A stretch of 53,229 nt of DNA from Salinivirgaceae bacterium (GTDB lineage: Bacteria > Bacteroidota > Bacteroidia > Bacteroidales > SZUA-534). The notes below the pieces were generated by a model. That model did not search any database. It saw only the letters and a program-made list of their open reading frames with translations, and was not told the DNA's origin. Positions 1 to 8,280 of the stretch are shown here, piece by piece (position 1 is the first letter of the stretch; every line of letters begins with the position of its first letter). The position numbers and the translations under genes are program-made. The DNA is taken from positions 1 through 53,229 of the forward strand of contig JAGCFC010000170.1 in the NCBI GenBank assembly GCA_017650325.1. The letters are read 5' to 3'.

Positions 1-309
<309 letters not shown>

Positions 310-351
310 TTAAATTGTTGTTCAATTTTTAAAATTGATTGCCCGTTGAAT

Positions 352-367
352 GACAATCTCTGTGCCA
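352..367 (-). promoter_or_regulatory. Candidate sigma-54 (-24/-12) promoter of dnaK
   Basis: The minus strand reads TGGCACAGAGATTGTC. The sigma-54 consensus is TGGCAC-N5-TTGCW, so the -24 element is perfect, the spacing is exact, and one base of the -12 element differs (T for C). It lies 55 bases upstream of the dnaK start codon, leaving a leader of about 40 bases. No primary-sigma -7 box of the Bacteroidota type was found close by. The match is seen directly; its use by RpoN is inferred. Confidence 0.55.
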
Positions 368-440
368 GACGGTTTTTGACCGATTTCCGGCGGCTGCGTC
401 CGAATTTTTGTCAGTCGGTTGATGAAAAATGCGCCACGGG

Positions 441-470
441 TGTCAGTCGATACTGACAGATTGTCGGACA
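441..470. promoter_or_regulatory. Paired TGTCAG palindromes upstream of dnaK (possible activator site)
   Basis: Positions 441-458 read TGTCAGTCGATACTGACA, a perfect 7-base inverted repeat around CGAT. Three bases further on, 462-470 read TGTCGGACA, a second palindrome sharing the TGTC/GACA half-sites. Another TGTCAG half-site lies near 408. They sit roughly 75-105 bases upstream of the -24 element of the candidate sigma-54 promoter, the usual distance for an enhancer-binding activator. The remaining sequence in 298-621 is AT-rich leader with no gene I can support. Confidence 0.45.
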
Positions 471-621
471 GGGGGAAGGGTGGGGTGGTTTCCTGCCGAC
501 AATAACTTTTATCAACACCATAGTATATCGAACAAAAAAATATATACATTGTAACTGCGTTTCGCCAATCTCATAATAATGGCGTTACGTTATTGTTTAT
601 CAGTATTTTATTCTTTTTGTT

Positions 622-1086
622 ATGGAGATTTTAAGTTCAGGAGGGATTGCAAGTTTTATGAATTTGACAACACTGCTTTTCATTATTGGTGTGATAATGT
701 TCATTATCGAGATTTTCACACCGTCGTTTGTGGCTGGCTCAGTCGGTATCGGGTTCTTCTGCGCCGGAGTGGCGTCGTTTTTCATCGATTCGTATAGTTG
801 GTTGCTGTTCATCGGCATTTGCGGAACAGCAATCACAATGTTCGCCATCAGGCCGGTGGTTCTGAAGTGGCTCGACAAAACGGGGGCGCCTACCAATTCC
901 GATGCGATGATTGGCCGTGTGACAAAGGCTAAAGAGGTGATTGACTGCGATTCTGGCTCAATCAGTCTCGATGGCGTTGTTTGGCAGGCCCGCACACTCG
1001 ACGGTTCCGAGATTGCTGTCGGGACACCCGTCGAAGTGGTCAAAATTGACAGTATCATACTTTATGTTAAACCAAAAAACAGTTAA
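622..1086 (+). CDS. NfeD-like membrane protein
   Basis: The 154-residue protein has about three hydrophobic segments in its first 80 residues (roughly 14-34, 40-56 and 58-78). A soluble C-terminal domain from about residue 95 fits the OB-fold of NfeD proteins: it starts at the AMIGRVTKA motif and ends in a VEVVKIDS strand. The short form lacks the N-terminal ClpP-like protease domain of long NfeD proteins. The stop codon is 3 bases before the start of the SPFH gene, the classic NfeD-stomatin operon pair, in which the two proteins are thought to act together at membrane microdomains. The first ATG of the frame is used; ATG at 658 is a weaker alternative. No strong ribosome binding site is visible, as is usual in this phylum. 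Confidence 0.85.
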   Translation: MEILSSGGIASFMNLTTLLFIIGVIMFIIEIFTPSFVAGSVGIGFFCAGVASFFIDSYSWLLFIGICGTAITMFAIRPVVLKWLDKTGAPTNSDAMIGRVTKAKEVIDCDSGSISLDGVVWQARTLDGSEIAVGTPVEVVKIDSIILYVKPKNS

Positions 1087-1089
1087 AAA

Positions 1090-2091
1090 ATGAGTGCAAC
1101 TTTAGTTCTGCTATTTGTAATAGCATTGTTCGTCCTAATTTTTGCGATGGCCGGTTTCAAGGTCGTCAAACAGTCGGAAACGATGGTCGTTGAGCGTTTG
1201 GGAAAATTCAACCGCCAGTTGTCGTCGGGTATCAACATCATTTGGCCGATTATCGACAAGCCGCGTCCGGTTAAATGGCGCTATGTGACTGAATATAACG
1301 GCACTAAATATGTCCGTTTTGTCGACAGACCGCGTATCGACATTCGTGAGACGGTTTACGATTTCCCGCGCCAGAATGTGATTACCAAAGACAATGTGAA
1401 TTTGGAAATCAACGCATTGCTTTATTTCCAGATTATGGACCCCGTAAAGGCTGTGTACGAGATTGAGAATCTGCCAGATGCAATCGAAAAACTGACACAG
1501 ACAACGTTGCGTAACGTGATTGGCGAACTTGAACTCGACGAGACACTCACATCGCGCGACACCATCAACACTAAGCTTCGACTTATTTTGGACGAGGCCA
1601 CAAACAAATGGGGTGTTAAGGTGAATCGTGTTGAGCTTCAGGATATTAACCCGCCAGTTGAGATTCGTCAGACAATGGAAAAGCAGATGCGTGCCGAGCG
1701 TGAGCGCCGTGCCACCATTCTCGAGGCTGAAGGTCACAAAAAGGCTACCATTCTTGAGGCCGAAGGTATGCGCGATGCCGAAATCAACCAGGCTCAAGGT
1801 CGCAAGCAGGCGCAGATTCTGCGTGCCGAGGCTGAGGCTGAAGCAAAGATCAAGGTTGCCGAAGCTGAGGCAAAGAGTATCCGCCTGATTAGCGAGGCCA
1901 TCGACCAGAGCGCCCATTTCGACCCGGCTCAATACCTGATTGCAATGAAATACATCTCAACCTTCGAGCAGTTGGCTGCAGGCAAGGACACCAAGACCGT
2001 CTTTATGCCGTACGAGGCTACCGGCGTTTTGAGTTCGCTCGGTTCTCTGAAAGAACTTTTCGAAGGGGCTGAGAAGAAATTGAAGAAATAA
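1090..2091 (+). CDS. SPFH/Band-7 (stomatin-like, QmcA-type) membrane protein
   Basis: The 333-residue protein begins with one membrane anchor (about residues 4-22). The SPFH domain (about 22-195) contains VVERLGKFNRQLSSGIN and IDIRETVYDFPRQ, hallmarks of stomatin/QmcA proteins. A long Ala/Glu/Lys-rich coiled coil follows (about 195-265) with repeats of the form ATILEAEG, and then a short tail. Such proteins oligomerise on the inner membrane and organise microdomains or regulate membrane proteases. It is co-transcribed with the NfeD-like gene just upstream (3-base gap) and ends before a strong hairpin terminator. The family call is firm; the exact cellular role is not deducible. Confidence 0.92.
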   Translation: MSATLVLLFVIALFVLIFAMAGFKVVKQSETMVVERLGKFNRQLSSGINIIWPIIDKPRPVKWRYVTEYNGTKYVRFVDRPRIDIRETVYDFPRQNVITKDNVNLEINALLYFQIMDPVKAVYEIENLPDAIEKLTQTTLRNVIGELELDETLTSRDTINTKLRLILDEATNKWGVKVNRVELQDINPPVEIRQTMEKQMRAERERRATILEAEGHKKATILEAEGMRDAEINQAQGRKQAQILRAEAEAEAKIKVAEAEAKSIRLISEAIDQSAHFDPAQYLIAMKYISTFEQLAAGKDTKTVFMPYEATGVLSSLGSLKELFEGAEKKLKK

Positions 2092-2152
2092 AAACTGACA
2101 GTTTCTGCATATAAGTTGCTGGATATTGCATTATTGTCAGTTTATATGACAG

Positions 2153-2185
2153 CAGGGGCGGCGAGGTGTCCGCTCCTGTTTTTTT
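2153..2185 (+). terminator. Rho-independent terminator after the NfeD-SPFH pair
   Basis: A 9-base-pair stem (CAGGGGCGG with CCGCTCCTG, one G-T pair) closes an 8-base loop and is followed by a run of seven T. It lies 62 bases after the SPFH stop codon and just before the convergent queH gene ends at 2213. Confidence 0.85.
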
Positions 2186-2212
2186 GTGAGAATATGCCGA
2201 TAAGCATGAATG

Positions 2213-2836
2213 CTATTCTCTGACAATAAGCTCTTTTCCGTTGGCTTTGCGCCATGCGTTTGAGGCATTGAGGCTGAATTCGCAGCCGCAGTATTGCTGT
2301 TCGTAGAAGTTGTATTGCCGGATAATTTCAATCCGACGTTCACTCAAACCGCCTTTGCGCCAGTTCTGGTCCCAGAATTTGACATTTGTTTGAGATTCTG
2401 CCCATTGACCGGCTTCGTTAATTTGGTCGAGGCTTTTCCACCGCGATGAGGCAAGTGTTGTTGTGAATAGTTCGAATCCATGTTCTTGTGCGTATTGTGC
2501 GGTACGCATCAAGCGGTGCTTGAAACATTCAAGGCATCGGCGGCCTCGTTCCGGCTCATCGGCGAGTGGTTGTGCCGATAGCAACCATTGGTTGTGATTG
2601 TAGTCGTCATCAACTATATCAAGCCCCAATTCCTGTGCGAATCGTGTACATTCGTCTTTGCGGAGCTGGTATTCGCTTTGTGGATAAATGTTTGGATTAC
2701 AATAAAATATTGTAGGCCGTATGCCGTTTTGGAGCAGACATTCAACAATGGCCGACGAACATGGTGCACAACACGCATGAAGCAGCACTCGGGTTGCATT
2801 GTTGGGTATGTTCAGCTTGAGTTTTACTTGTTGCAT
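2213..2836 (-). CDS. queH: Epoxyqueuosine reductase QueH
   Basis: The 207-residue protein is the typical length for QueH (DUF208), the non-cobalamin enzyme that reduces epoxyqueuosine in tRNA to queuosine. The cysteine set is visible: HACCAPC near the N-terminus (C22, C23, C26), CLEC at 101-104 and YCGC at 182-185. In this family these residues bind an iron-sulphur cluster and a second metal site. It is the last gene of a minus-strand run and starts 55 bases after the nucleotidyltransferase stop. A possible own -7 box (TATTTTTG on the minus strand, 2844-2851) sits in that gap, so it may also be transcribed separately. tRNA modification has no obvious link to the upstream cell-wall genes. Confidence 0.9.
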   Translation of the reverse strand: MQQVKLKLNIPNNATRVLLHACCAPCSSAIVECLLQNGIRPTIFYCNPNIYPQSEYQLRKDECTRFAQELGLDIVDDDYNHNQWLLSAQPLADEPERGRRCLECFKHRLMRTAQYAQEHGFELFTTTLASSRWKSLDQINEAGQWAESQTNVKFWDQNWRKGGLSERRIEIIRQYNFYEQQYCGCEFSLNASNAWRKANGKELIVRE

Positions 2837-2891
2837 AGTGCGGCAAAAATATGAAATGTGCGGAGAGTATTGGTCCCGATAAACATCGAAA

Positions 2892-3617
2892 TCAGTTTTC
2901 GCTCTTGCTCAAAAAACGTTCCGCTTCCGCGATTTTCTCGACCGAGCCGGCATCGAACCAATAATCGCTGTCGTGCTGATAACCAACGATTTTGTAATTT
3001 TTAGCCAATTTCAGGTAGTGGGGGATTATGGGAAATACCTCATCAGCGGGAAATTTGTCGAACAAAGTTGGCGACATAATATGTATTCCGCTGAAAGCGA
3101 ATGGTTTAAGTTCGGCATTGTCGCTCACAATAATTGATTCTCCGGTTTTGATGTTCTGCCAGCCGCCAAGTTGCTTCTGACCATCGAACAGCAGCACCCG
3201 CGAGCTTTGCCGTTGACGGATGGCAAGTGTAGCATCGGCTTTTGAATCAATATGTTGCTGCATCATTTGGCGCAAGTTGATATTGGTCAGAATATCGACA
3301 TTGGCAATCACAATCGGCTCTTTGCCGCTGAACAGGCCGATGGCTTTTTTCAGACCGCCGCCAGTGTCGAGCAGCAGATTGCTTTCATCGGAAATGGCAA
3401 TGTCGGCCTTGCATTTAAGGTTGCCGATGTAGTCTTTCATCTTATTGGCAAAATGATGAACATTTACAACAATGCGGTTGGCGCCATTGCTCTCAAGCAT
3501 CGTAATGCAATGTTGCAGAAGCGTTTGGCCGCATACTTCGACCAAGGCTTTTGGTCGGTCATTTGTCAATGGGCGCAGACGTGTTCCCAAACCTGCAGCG
3601 AATATCATTGCTTCCAT
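2892..3617 (-). CDS. MurU-like sugar-1-phosphate nucleotidyltransferase
   Basis: The 241-residue protein has the nucleotidyltransferase signature FAAGLGTRLRPLT at residues 6-18 with the conserved lysine in RPKALVEV (K23). It also has a metal-binding aspartate in VIANVDILTN and a C-terminal YWFDAGS motif. Length and motifs resemble N-acetylmuramate-alpha-1-phosphate uridylyltransferase (MurU) and related HddC-type enzymes. It follows, by 51 bases, a gene with an AmgK-like sugar kinase domain. In pseudomonads AmgK phosphorylates MurNAc/GlcNAc at the anomeric position and MurU makes the UDP-sugar, bypassing de novo peptidoglycan precursor synthesis. That pairing supports the MurU reading. A heptose or other sugar-1-phosphate substrate remains possible. 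Confidence 0.75.
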   Translation of the reverse strand: MEAMIFAAGLGTRLRPLTNDRPKALVEVCGQTLLQHCITMLESNGANRIVVNVHHFANKMKDYIGNLKCKADIAISDESNLLLDTGGGLKKAIGLFSGKEPIVIANVDILTNINLRQMMQQHIDSKADATLAIRQRQSSRVLLFDGQKQLGGWQNIKTGESIIVSDNAELKPFAFSGIHIMSPTLFDKFPADEVFPIIPHYLKLAKNYKIVGYQHDSDYWFDAGSVEKIAEAERFLSKSEN

Positions 3618-3668
3618 AGACGGGGATTGAATGTTGTTTAGTTTTTGGTGTTAGGTATCAGTCAAACT

Positions 3669-3703
3669 TTAATTCTGAATTCTACATTCAATATTCTGAA
3701 TCC
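3669..3703 (-). repeat. Low-complexity repeat overlapping the end of the kinase-RapZ gene
   Basis: On the minus strand the word ATTCAGAAT occurs twice within about 25 bases (as ATTCAGAATATTGAATG and AGAATTCAGAATTAAAG). The repeat runs through the last ten codons and the TAA stop. It belongs to the class of short-period repeats seen near other stop codons in this window (34756, 41843, 52251). Confidence 0.55.
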
Positions 3704-5099
3704 CCAACTCTCTGTGTATCAGCTTTACTCTCACATCGTACTTCTTTCCAATCTGTTCGGCAAAATTCTGGGCGCAGTAAACTGAACGGTGCTGTCCGCC
3801 TGTGCATCCGAAACTGACCATCAGATTTTTAAATCCTCGGCGCAGGTATGTTTCTATGGTTGGCGATACGATTTCGATGGCTTGTTTCAAAAAACTGTCG
3901 ATAGTTGAGTTGGCCTTCAGAAAATCGATAACCGCCTTGTCACGGCCTGTCAGCGATTTGTACTCGTCGTAGCGCCCGGGATTGTGTTGTCCGCGGCAGT
4001 CGAACACAAAGCCGCCACCGTTTTCAGGGTCGGAGGGGATGCCTTTCTTGTATGAGAAACTATAAACCGTAATAGTCAATCCGTCGAAATTGTCGGGTTG
4101 TGGTTCGGTAATATCTATCTGATTTGCAATCTCTTCGATATGTGGTAAATCGACAATTTTCAGAGCAATCAGGTCTTTCAAGTTCTTTACGGCCGCAGGA
4201 ATGCTTTCGATGAAGTGTTTTTTCTGCTCGTAATAGCCGCGATATCCATATGCGCCAAGCACTTGCAGTGTGCGAATTAGGGCAAATAGTTTGAACTCGC
4301 CGAATAATTGGTCTCGGTTGGTAGGTCTCAGCTCTTTCAGGGCATTTATGTAGCTGTCGAACAACTCGTTGCGCAGTTCTTCGCTGAATCTGGCTTTTGC
4401 CTGATATAGCAACGAGGCCACATCGTACATCAGCGGACCGCGTTTGCCGCCTTGAAAATCAATGTAATAAAGCTCATCGTTCTTCAGCATAATGTTGCGC
4501 GACTGGAAATCGCGGAACATAAAATATTGGCTGTCAATAGCGCTTGCGGCATCAATAATGTGGTTGAAATCCTGCTCAAGTTTGTATTCGTCGAATGCAA
4601 TGTGAGCGTTCTTCAAAAAGCAGTATTTGAAGTAGTTAAGATCCCAACGAATGGCGGTTTGGTCGAAATCGGCAGTGGGGATGCAGAGCGAATAATCGAT
4701 GTTGCGACCAGCCACAACCTGCATTTTAGCCAAATCGGCAAGAGCCTGCTTATAGAGTTGTTTAAGGTGCTCGTCGGGGGTGCCATTGGCGGCAGTTACA
4801 AGGTTGTAGAGCGGTTCGGAGCCTAAATCTTCAATAAGATAGCAGGTTCGGTTGTCGCTCACAGCCAGAACTTTTGGCACGTTTATTCCCGCATCGGCAA
4901 AAGCTTGACTGAATGAAAAATAGGCTTCGTTTTCAGTCGTATTTGGGTTGTATGCGGCCATCACCGTATGTTGGTCGGCGGTGGTGAGCCGGAAATACTG
5001 CCTGTCGGAGCCGGAGCGGGGCAGGGGTGAGCATTTGGCATAGCTTCCGCCAGCCCACTTGTCGTACAGTCGGTTTATCTCATCGATAACTTGAATCAT
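3669..5099 (-). CDS. AmgK-like sugar kinase fused to a RapZ C-terminal domain
   Basis: The 476-residue protein has two parts. Residues 1-330 form an aminoglycoside-phosphotransferase/AmgK-type kinase: the catalytic loop FRDFQSRN carries D197 and the metal-binding motif is IDFQGG (D214). Residues 341-465 match the RapZ C-terminal domain, with SFSYKKG, the DCRG..NPGRY stretch, TGRDKAV and the signature GCTGGQHRS at 431-439. In Escherichia coli that domain binds glucosamine-6-phosphate and delivers an sRNA for decay; the N-terminal Walker ATPase of RapZ is absent here. The last ten residues (IQNIECRIQN) are encoded by a low-complexity repeat that also supplies the stop codon, so the native C-terminus probably ended near residue 465. 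It starts 14 bases after the STAS gene and lies upstream of the MurU-like gene. A role in recycling amino sugars with feedback from GlcN-6-P is inferred. Confidence 0.82.
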   Translation of the reverse strand: MIQVIDEINRLYDKWAGGSYAKCSPLPRSGSDRQYFRLTTADQHTVMAAYNPNTTENEAYFSFSQAFADAGINVPKVLAVSDNRTCYLIEDLGSEPLYNLVTAANGTPDEHLKQLYKQALADLAKMQVVAGRNIDYSLCIPTADFDQTAIRWDLNYFKYCFLKNAHIAFDEYKLEQDFNHIIDAASAIDSQYFMFRDFQSRNIMLKNDELYYIDFQGGKRGPLMYDVASLLYQAKARFSEELRNELFDSYINALKELRPTNRDQLFGEFKLFALIRTLQVLGAYGYRGYYEQKKHFIESIPAAVKNLKDLIALKIVDLPHIEEIANQIDITEPQPDNFDGLTITVYSFSYKKGIPSDPENGGGFVFDCRGQHNPGRYDEYKSLTGRDKAVIDFLKANSTIDSFLKQAIEIVSPTIETYLRRGFKNLMVSFGCTGGQHRSVYCAQNFAEQIGKKYDVRVKLIHRELGIQNIECRIQN

Positions 5100-5113
5100 T
5101 GTCTTGCAGAGTG

Positions 5114-5455
5114 TTACAATGAGTCGGTTGCGGCTTTTAGAGTCGGATAGATTTCAAGAATCTGGTCGATTCGGGTCATTTTGATAACGTTGCTGACGGC
5201 GGCGCTCAAGTTGCAGAATTTGATTTTGCAATTGTTGTTGCGTCCGTGGTTGTAAATGCTTATCAATGTGCCCAATCCTGTGCTGTCAATCAGATCAACG
5301 TTGCTCATGTCGACAATGATGTTCAGGTACTCGTTCATGTCAATAACGGCGTTCATCTGCTTTCTGAACTTGCTGTCATTGATAATCGTGATTCGTTTGT
5401 TTTCGGGTTTTGGTGTCACAACGGCGCAACCCGCAATTTGATTGTTGATTTCCAT
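5114..5455 (-). CDS. STAS-domain protein (anti-sigma factor antagonist type)
   Basis: The 113-residue protein is a single STAS domain. The motif DLIDSTGLGTLIS holds the conserved serine (S58) that is phosphorylated in SpoIIAA-like anti-anti-sigma factors. The ATG overlaps the stop of the preceding histidine kinase gene by one base (TAATG), which implies translational coupling. STAS proteins are usually switched by a serine kinase/phosphatase pair and release a sigma factor or modulate a partner. No RsbW-type serine kinase is seen in this window, so the partner must be encoded elsewhere. Its fixed position directly after the kinase suggests it is the output, or a modulator, of that signalling unit. 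Confidence 0.85.
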   Translation of the reverse strand: MEINNQIAGCAVVTPKPENKRITIINDSKFRKQMNAVIDMNEYLNIIVDMSNVDLIDSTGLGTLISIYNHGRNNNCKIKFCNLSAAVSNVIKMTRIDQILEIYPTLKAATDSL

Positions 5456-7734
5456 TACTGTAGATTCTTTTTTAAGTTTTCTATTTCAGTTAGAACGTCG
5501 GTGCTTACCGATAAGAAATTGGTAACTATTGTTTTATATAATTCAAAGTCGTTGCCTTCCTTTGCTTCCATTTCTAGTTTTGCCATGTCGGCGCGAAGCG
5601 ATTCTATACCCATCAGGGCAACTGATGATTTGGTCTTGTGGGCTATTGCCGAAAGTTGCTTGAAATCTTTATCCTGCAGAGCCTTTTCAAGTCCTACCAG
5701 CAGTGTCGGGAGTTGTTGGATGAACACATCAATAAGCTCTTTCTTGAACTTCTCGTCTCCGCCAGTCACAGAATCCAGATGTTCGGGGTTGATATATATG
5801 TATTTTTCTGCCGGTTGTGTATTGCTGGCATTGTTTACAACAGAGTCTGTAGATACCTTCTTGATACCGACATGCTTGTAAATCATGTTTATAAGATCTT
5901 GCGTCTCAAATGGTTTTGAGATGTAGTCGTCCATGCCGGCACCTATGCATTTTTCTTTTTCGCCTTTGATTGCAGCGGCTGTCAGAGCAATAATTGGGAT
6001 GGTGCGCTTCTCCTGATCGTCCATTTTCCGAATTATGGAGGTTGCTGTGTATCCGTCCATTTCGGGCATGTGCAAGTCCATCAGAATCAGGTCGAAATGC
6101 TCTTTGTTGAGCAAGTCGATTACCACTTTGCCGTTGGGGGCAATCATCAAGTTGAAGTCTTTCTTCAATATTGTCTTGACGAACAATTGGTTAATTTCGT
6201 TGTCCTCTGCCAGCAGAATATTTGGCGTGTAGTCGGGCGAGAATTGTGTGTCACTTTCGTTATTGCTTGTCAGGACTTCATCTTCAACCTTTTGAGTTCC
6301 ATGCATATAATTAATTCTCAACTCAAAAGTACTGCCTTTTCCGTCTTCGCTTGTCAGTATTATGTCGCCGCCTTGCATTTTGGCCAGTTGCTTCGAAATT
6401 GTCAGGCCCAAACCTGTTCCGCCGTATTTGCGGGTTGTGTCGCTCGATGCCTGTGAGAAACTCGAGAATATAAGCTCCTGCTTCTCTTTCGGAATGCCGA
6501 TGCCAGTGTCGCGAACAGCAAAACTCAGTTCGCTTGAATTGTGCGTCTGGTTTAATACCTTTATAATCAAGGTTATACCTCCGTATTCGGTGAATTTCAG
6601 CGCATTGCTGAGCAGGTTGTTCAGAATCTGGTTCAGACGGGTCGGGTCGCCGATAACGTTTCGCGGTACGTTTTTGTCGATATTGGTTCTGAAATAGAGT
6701 CCTTTGTTTTCCGTCGACATCTTGTAGGTTGCCGCCAAATTGTTGATAATCTTGTCCAGATTGAAGTCGATTTTCTCGATTTCCATTTTACCGGCTTCAA
6801 TCTTCGAGAAGTCAAGAATATCGTTAATGATTACAAGCAGGTTGTTGGCCGATATTGTAATGTTATCGAGGAATGTCTTTTGGTCGGGGGTTAAATTTGT
6901 GTCGTTCAGTAGTTTGGCCATTCCGATCACACCGTTCATTGGGGTGCGGATCTCGTGGCTCATGTTGGCAAGGAACTGGTCTTTGATTTTTGCAAGTTTT
7001 TCAGCTTGCTCCTTAGCCTGTGTCAGATCGATGTTCTGCTTCTTAATCTGCTTGATCATAGAGTTGAAACCCTTCATCAACTCACCAATCTCATCGTTGC
7101 GTTTTTCGGTTTCTTTTACCTGATAATCAGATACATCTGACATGTCTCGCATGGTGTGCGTCAAGTTGATGATTGGGGTTGAAATGACGTTCTGCATGGT
7201 TCTAGTCAGCAGCAGTGCAATAACCATCGATACCAGGATCATTATTAAAAGCACTTTGAGAAACTGCATCGAGCGGATTTTGTAGTCGTTAAGGCTGGTA
7301 TGCAGATAGATGGATCCGATTACCTCATCGTCGAGAATGATGTTGCTGCTTACCAGCAAATCGTTCTCTAGAAAAGCGAAGGTGTCGCGCGACGATATGA
7401 AATCAAGATTTGTATTGCTGTATTCTTGGCTTTGGGTGTATTCCGCAAAAAGCGTGTGGTTTGCGTCATAGATTCGGGCGACGCGGATGTTGGTGTCGGC
7501 AGCCAGTGTTTGCAGCACGGTTTGTGCATCGAGCGGATAGTCGAACGTGATGTTGGCAGTGTTGTTGTCACCGACAATTTTACTCAAGATGGTCATATTG
7601 CTGAGTATCTGCCTGTTGTACTGCGCCTTGTCGTAGTGGCCAAAAATCAAACCGGCGATAATAAGAGCCACAAGGCTTATGAGCATCACCATTATGGTTA
7701 TTTTGGTCCTTATGGATAAATCCTTAAAATTCAT
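5455..7734 (-). CDS. CHASE8-like hybrid histidine kinase (HAMP-HisKA-HATPase-REC-Hpt)
   Basis: The 759-residue inner-membrane kinase starts with a membrane segment (about 12-30). A periplasmic domain of about 120 residues follows, whose [10 protein letters not shown] and [14 protein letters not shown] stretches resemble CHASE8, the sensor of YfiN. Then come a second membrane segment (about 158-180) and a HAMP linker. The kinase core has H260 in MSHEIRTP, followed by [16 protein letters not shown] and GGTGLGL ATP-binding boxes. The receiver domain has D553 in [12 protein letters not shown], and the C-terminal Hpt domain has H699 in AIAHKTKSS. All phosphorelay residues are intact. It overlaps the yfiR-like gene upstream by 11 bases and the STAS gene downstream by one, so the three are one translational unit. 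No separate DNA-binding response regulator is adjacent. Confidence 0.93.
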   Translation of the reverse strand: MNFKDLSIRTKITIMVMLISLVALIIAGLIFGHYDKAQYNRQILSNMTILSKIVGDNNTANITFDYPLDAQTVLQTLAADTNIRVARIYDANHTLFAEYTQSQEYSNTNLDFISSRDTFAFLENDLLVSSNIILDDEVIGSIYLHTSLNDYKIRSMQFLKVLLIMILVSMVIALLLTRTMQNVISTPIINLTHTMRDMSDVSDYQVKETEKRNDEIGELMKGFNSMIKQIKKQNIDLTQAKEQAEKLAKIKDQFLANMSHEIRTPMNGVIGMAKLLNDTNLTPDQKTFLDNITISANNLLVIINDILDFSKIEAGKMEIEKIDFNLDKIINNLAATYKMSTENKGLYFRTNIDKNVPRNVIGDPTRLNQILNNLLSNALKFTEYGGITLIIKVLNQTHNSSELSFAVRDTGIGIPKEKQELIFSSFSQASSDTTRKYGGTGLGLTISKQLAKMQGGDIILTSEDGKGSTFELRINYMHGTQKVEDEVLTSNNESDTQFSPDYTPNILLAEDNEINQLFVKTILKKDFNLMIAPNGKVVIDLLNKEHFDLILMDLHMPEMDGYTATSIIRKMDDQEKRTIPIIALTAAAIKGEKEKCIGAGMDDYISKPFETQDLINMIYKHVGIKKVSTDSVVNNASNTQPAEKYIYINPEHLDSVTGGDEKFKKELIDVFIQQLPTLLVGLEKALQDKDFKQLSAIAHKTKSSVALMGIESLRADMAKLEMEAKEGNDFELYKTIVTNFLSVSTDVLTEIENLKKNLQ

Positions 7735-8275
7735 CTTCTTTTGTCGATATTATTTTGGCCAGCAACAGCAGTTTGGGACTGATTTTTATGCCGATGTCAT
7801 TTGCCACGTCTTTGTTTATTTCGAATTGGCGTTCGGAGAATTGCGGAAGGAAGTTTATAACTCCGCCAATCTGACAGAAGTTGTTCATTTCATCGCCGAT
7901 GGTCACAATTGGTTTTTCCCCAATTGTCTTGACAACCTGCATGGCCTCGTGTAGTTTGATGCCCGACAGGATGAGCATATGGCAATTGTCGGTTTCAGCC
8001 AGATTCGATATTCTCTTTATTTTCCAGTCTTTACCATTTGCTTTGCGACCGATCATGGTTTTTTCGAGAATAATGCCGAACGGGTCGTTTTTGTAAACGC
8101 ACAGATAAAGCGTGTCGCCTTCGATGTAGTTGGCCGGCCATTCGATGAATTTTGCAAAGTTGAATATATACGCGGCTTTTACCTCGTATTCAGAATATTG
8201 TGCGTGCGCCCCGGTGGCAGCCAGACTTAAGACTGCTGTCACAAAGGCTATCATTGTGTTTTTGATGCTCTTCAT
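7724..8275 (-). CDS. YfiR-like periplasmic protein (DUF4154)
   Basis: I start the gene at the ATG at 8275, 5 bases after the OmpA-family gene ends; a TTG two codons further upstream is possible but unneeded. The 183-residue product has a Sec signal peptide ending GAHAQ. The YfiR features follow: [41 protein letters not shown] and the closing [24 protein letters not shown]. Three cysteines lie at positions used for disulphides in YfiR. In Pseudomonas aeruginosa YfiR is a periplasmic repressor of the diguanylate cyclase YfiN and is sequestered by the OmpA-like YfiB. Here the gene lies between an OmpA-domain gene and a CHASE8-like kinase, the same three-part logic. Confidence 0.9.
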   Translation of the reverse strand: MKSIKNTMIAFVTAVLSLAATGAHAQYSEYEVKAAYIFNFAKFIEWPANYIEGDTLYLCVYKNDPFGIILEKTMIGRKANGKDWKIKRISNLAETDNCHMLILSGIKLHEAMQVVKTIGEKPIVTIGDEMNNFCQIGGVINFLPQFSERQFEINKDVANDIGIKISPKLLLLAKIISTKEDEF

Positions 8276-8280
8276 GGTAG

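Noticed and set aside
322-549. Minus-strand open frame of 75 residues in the dnaK leader
   Set aside because: It overlaps the candidate promoter and palindromes and has no domain or signal motif; chance open frame.
579-797. Plus-strand open frame overlapping the nfeD start
   Set aside because: Different frame, Cys/Tyr/Arg-rich, and overlaps the clear NfeD membrane segments.
1135-1932. Long minus-strand open frame antisense to the SPFH gene
   Set aside because: It mirrors the codon bias of the real gene and has no recognisable motif.
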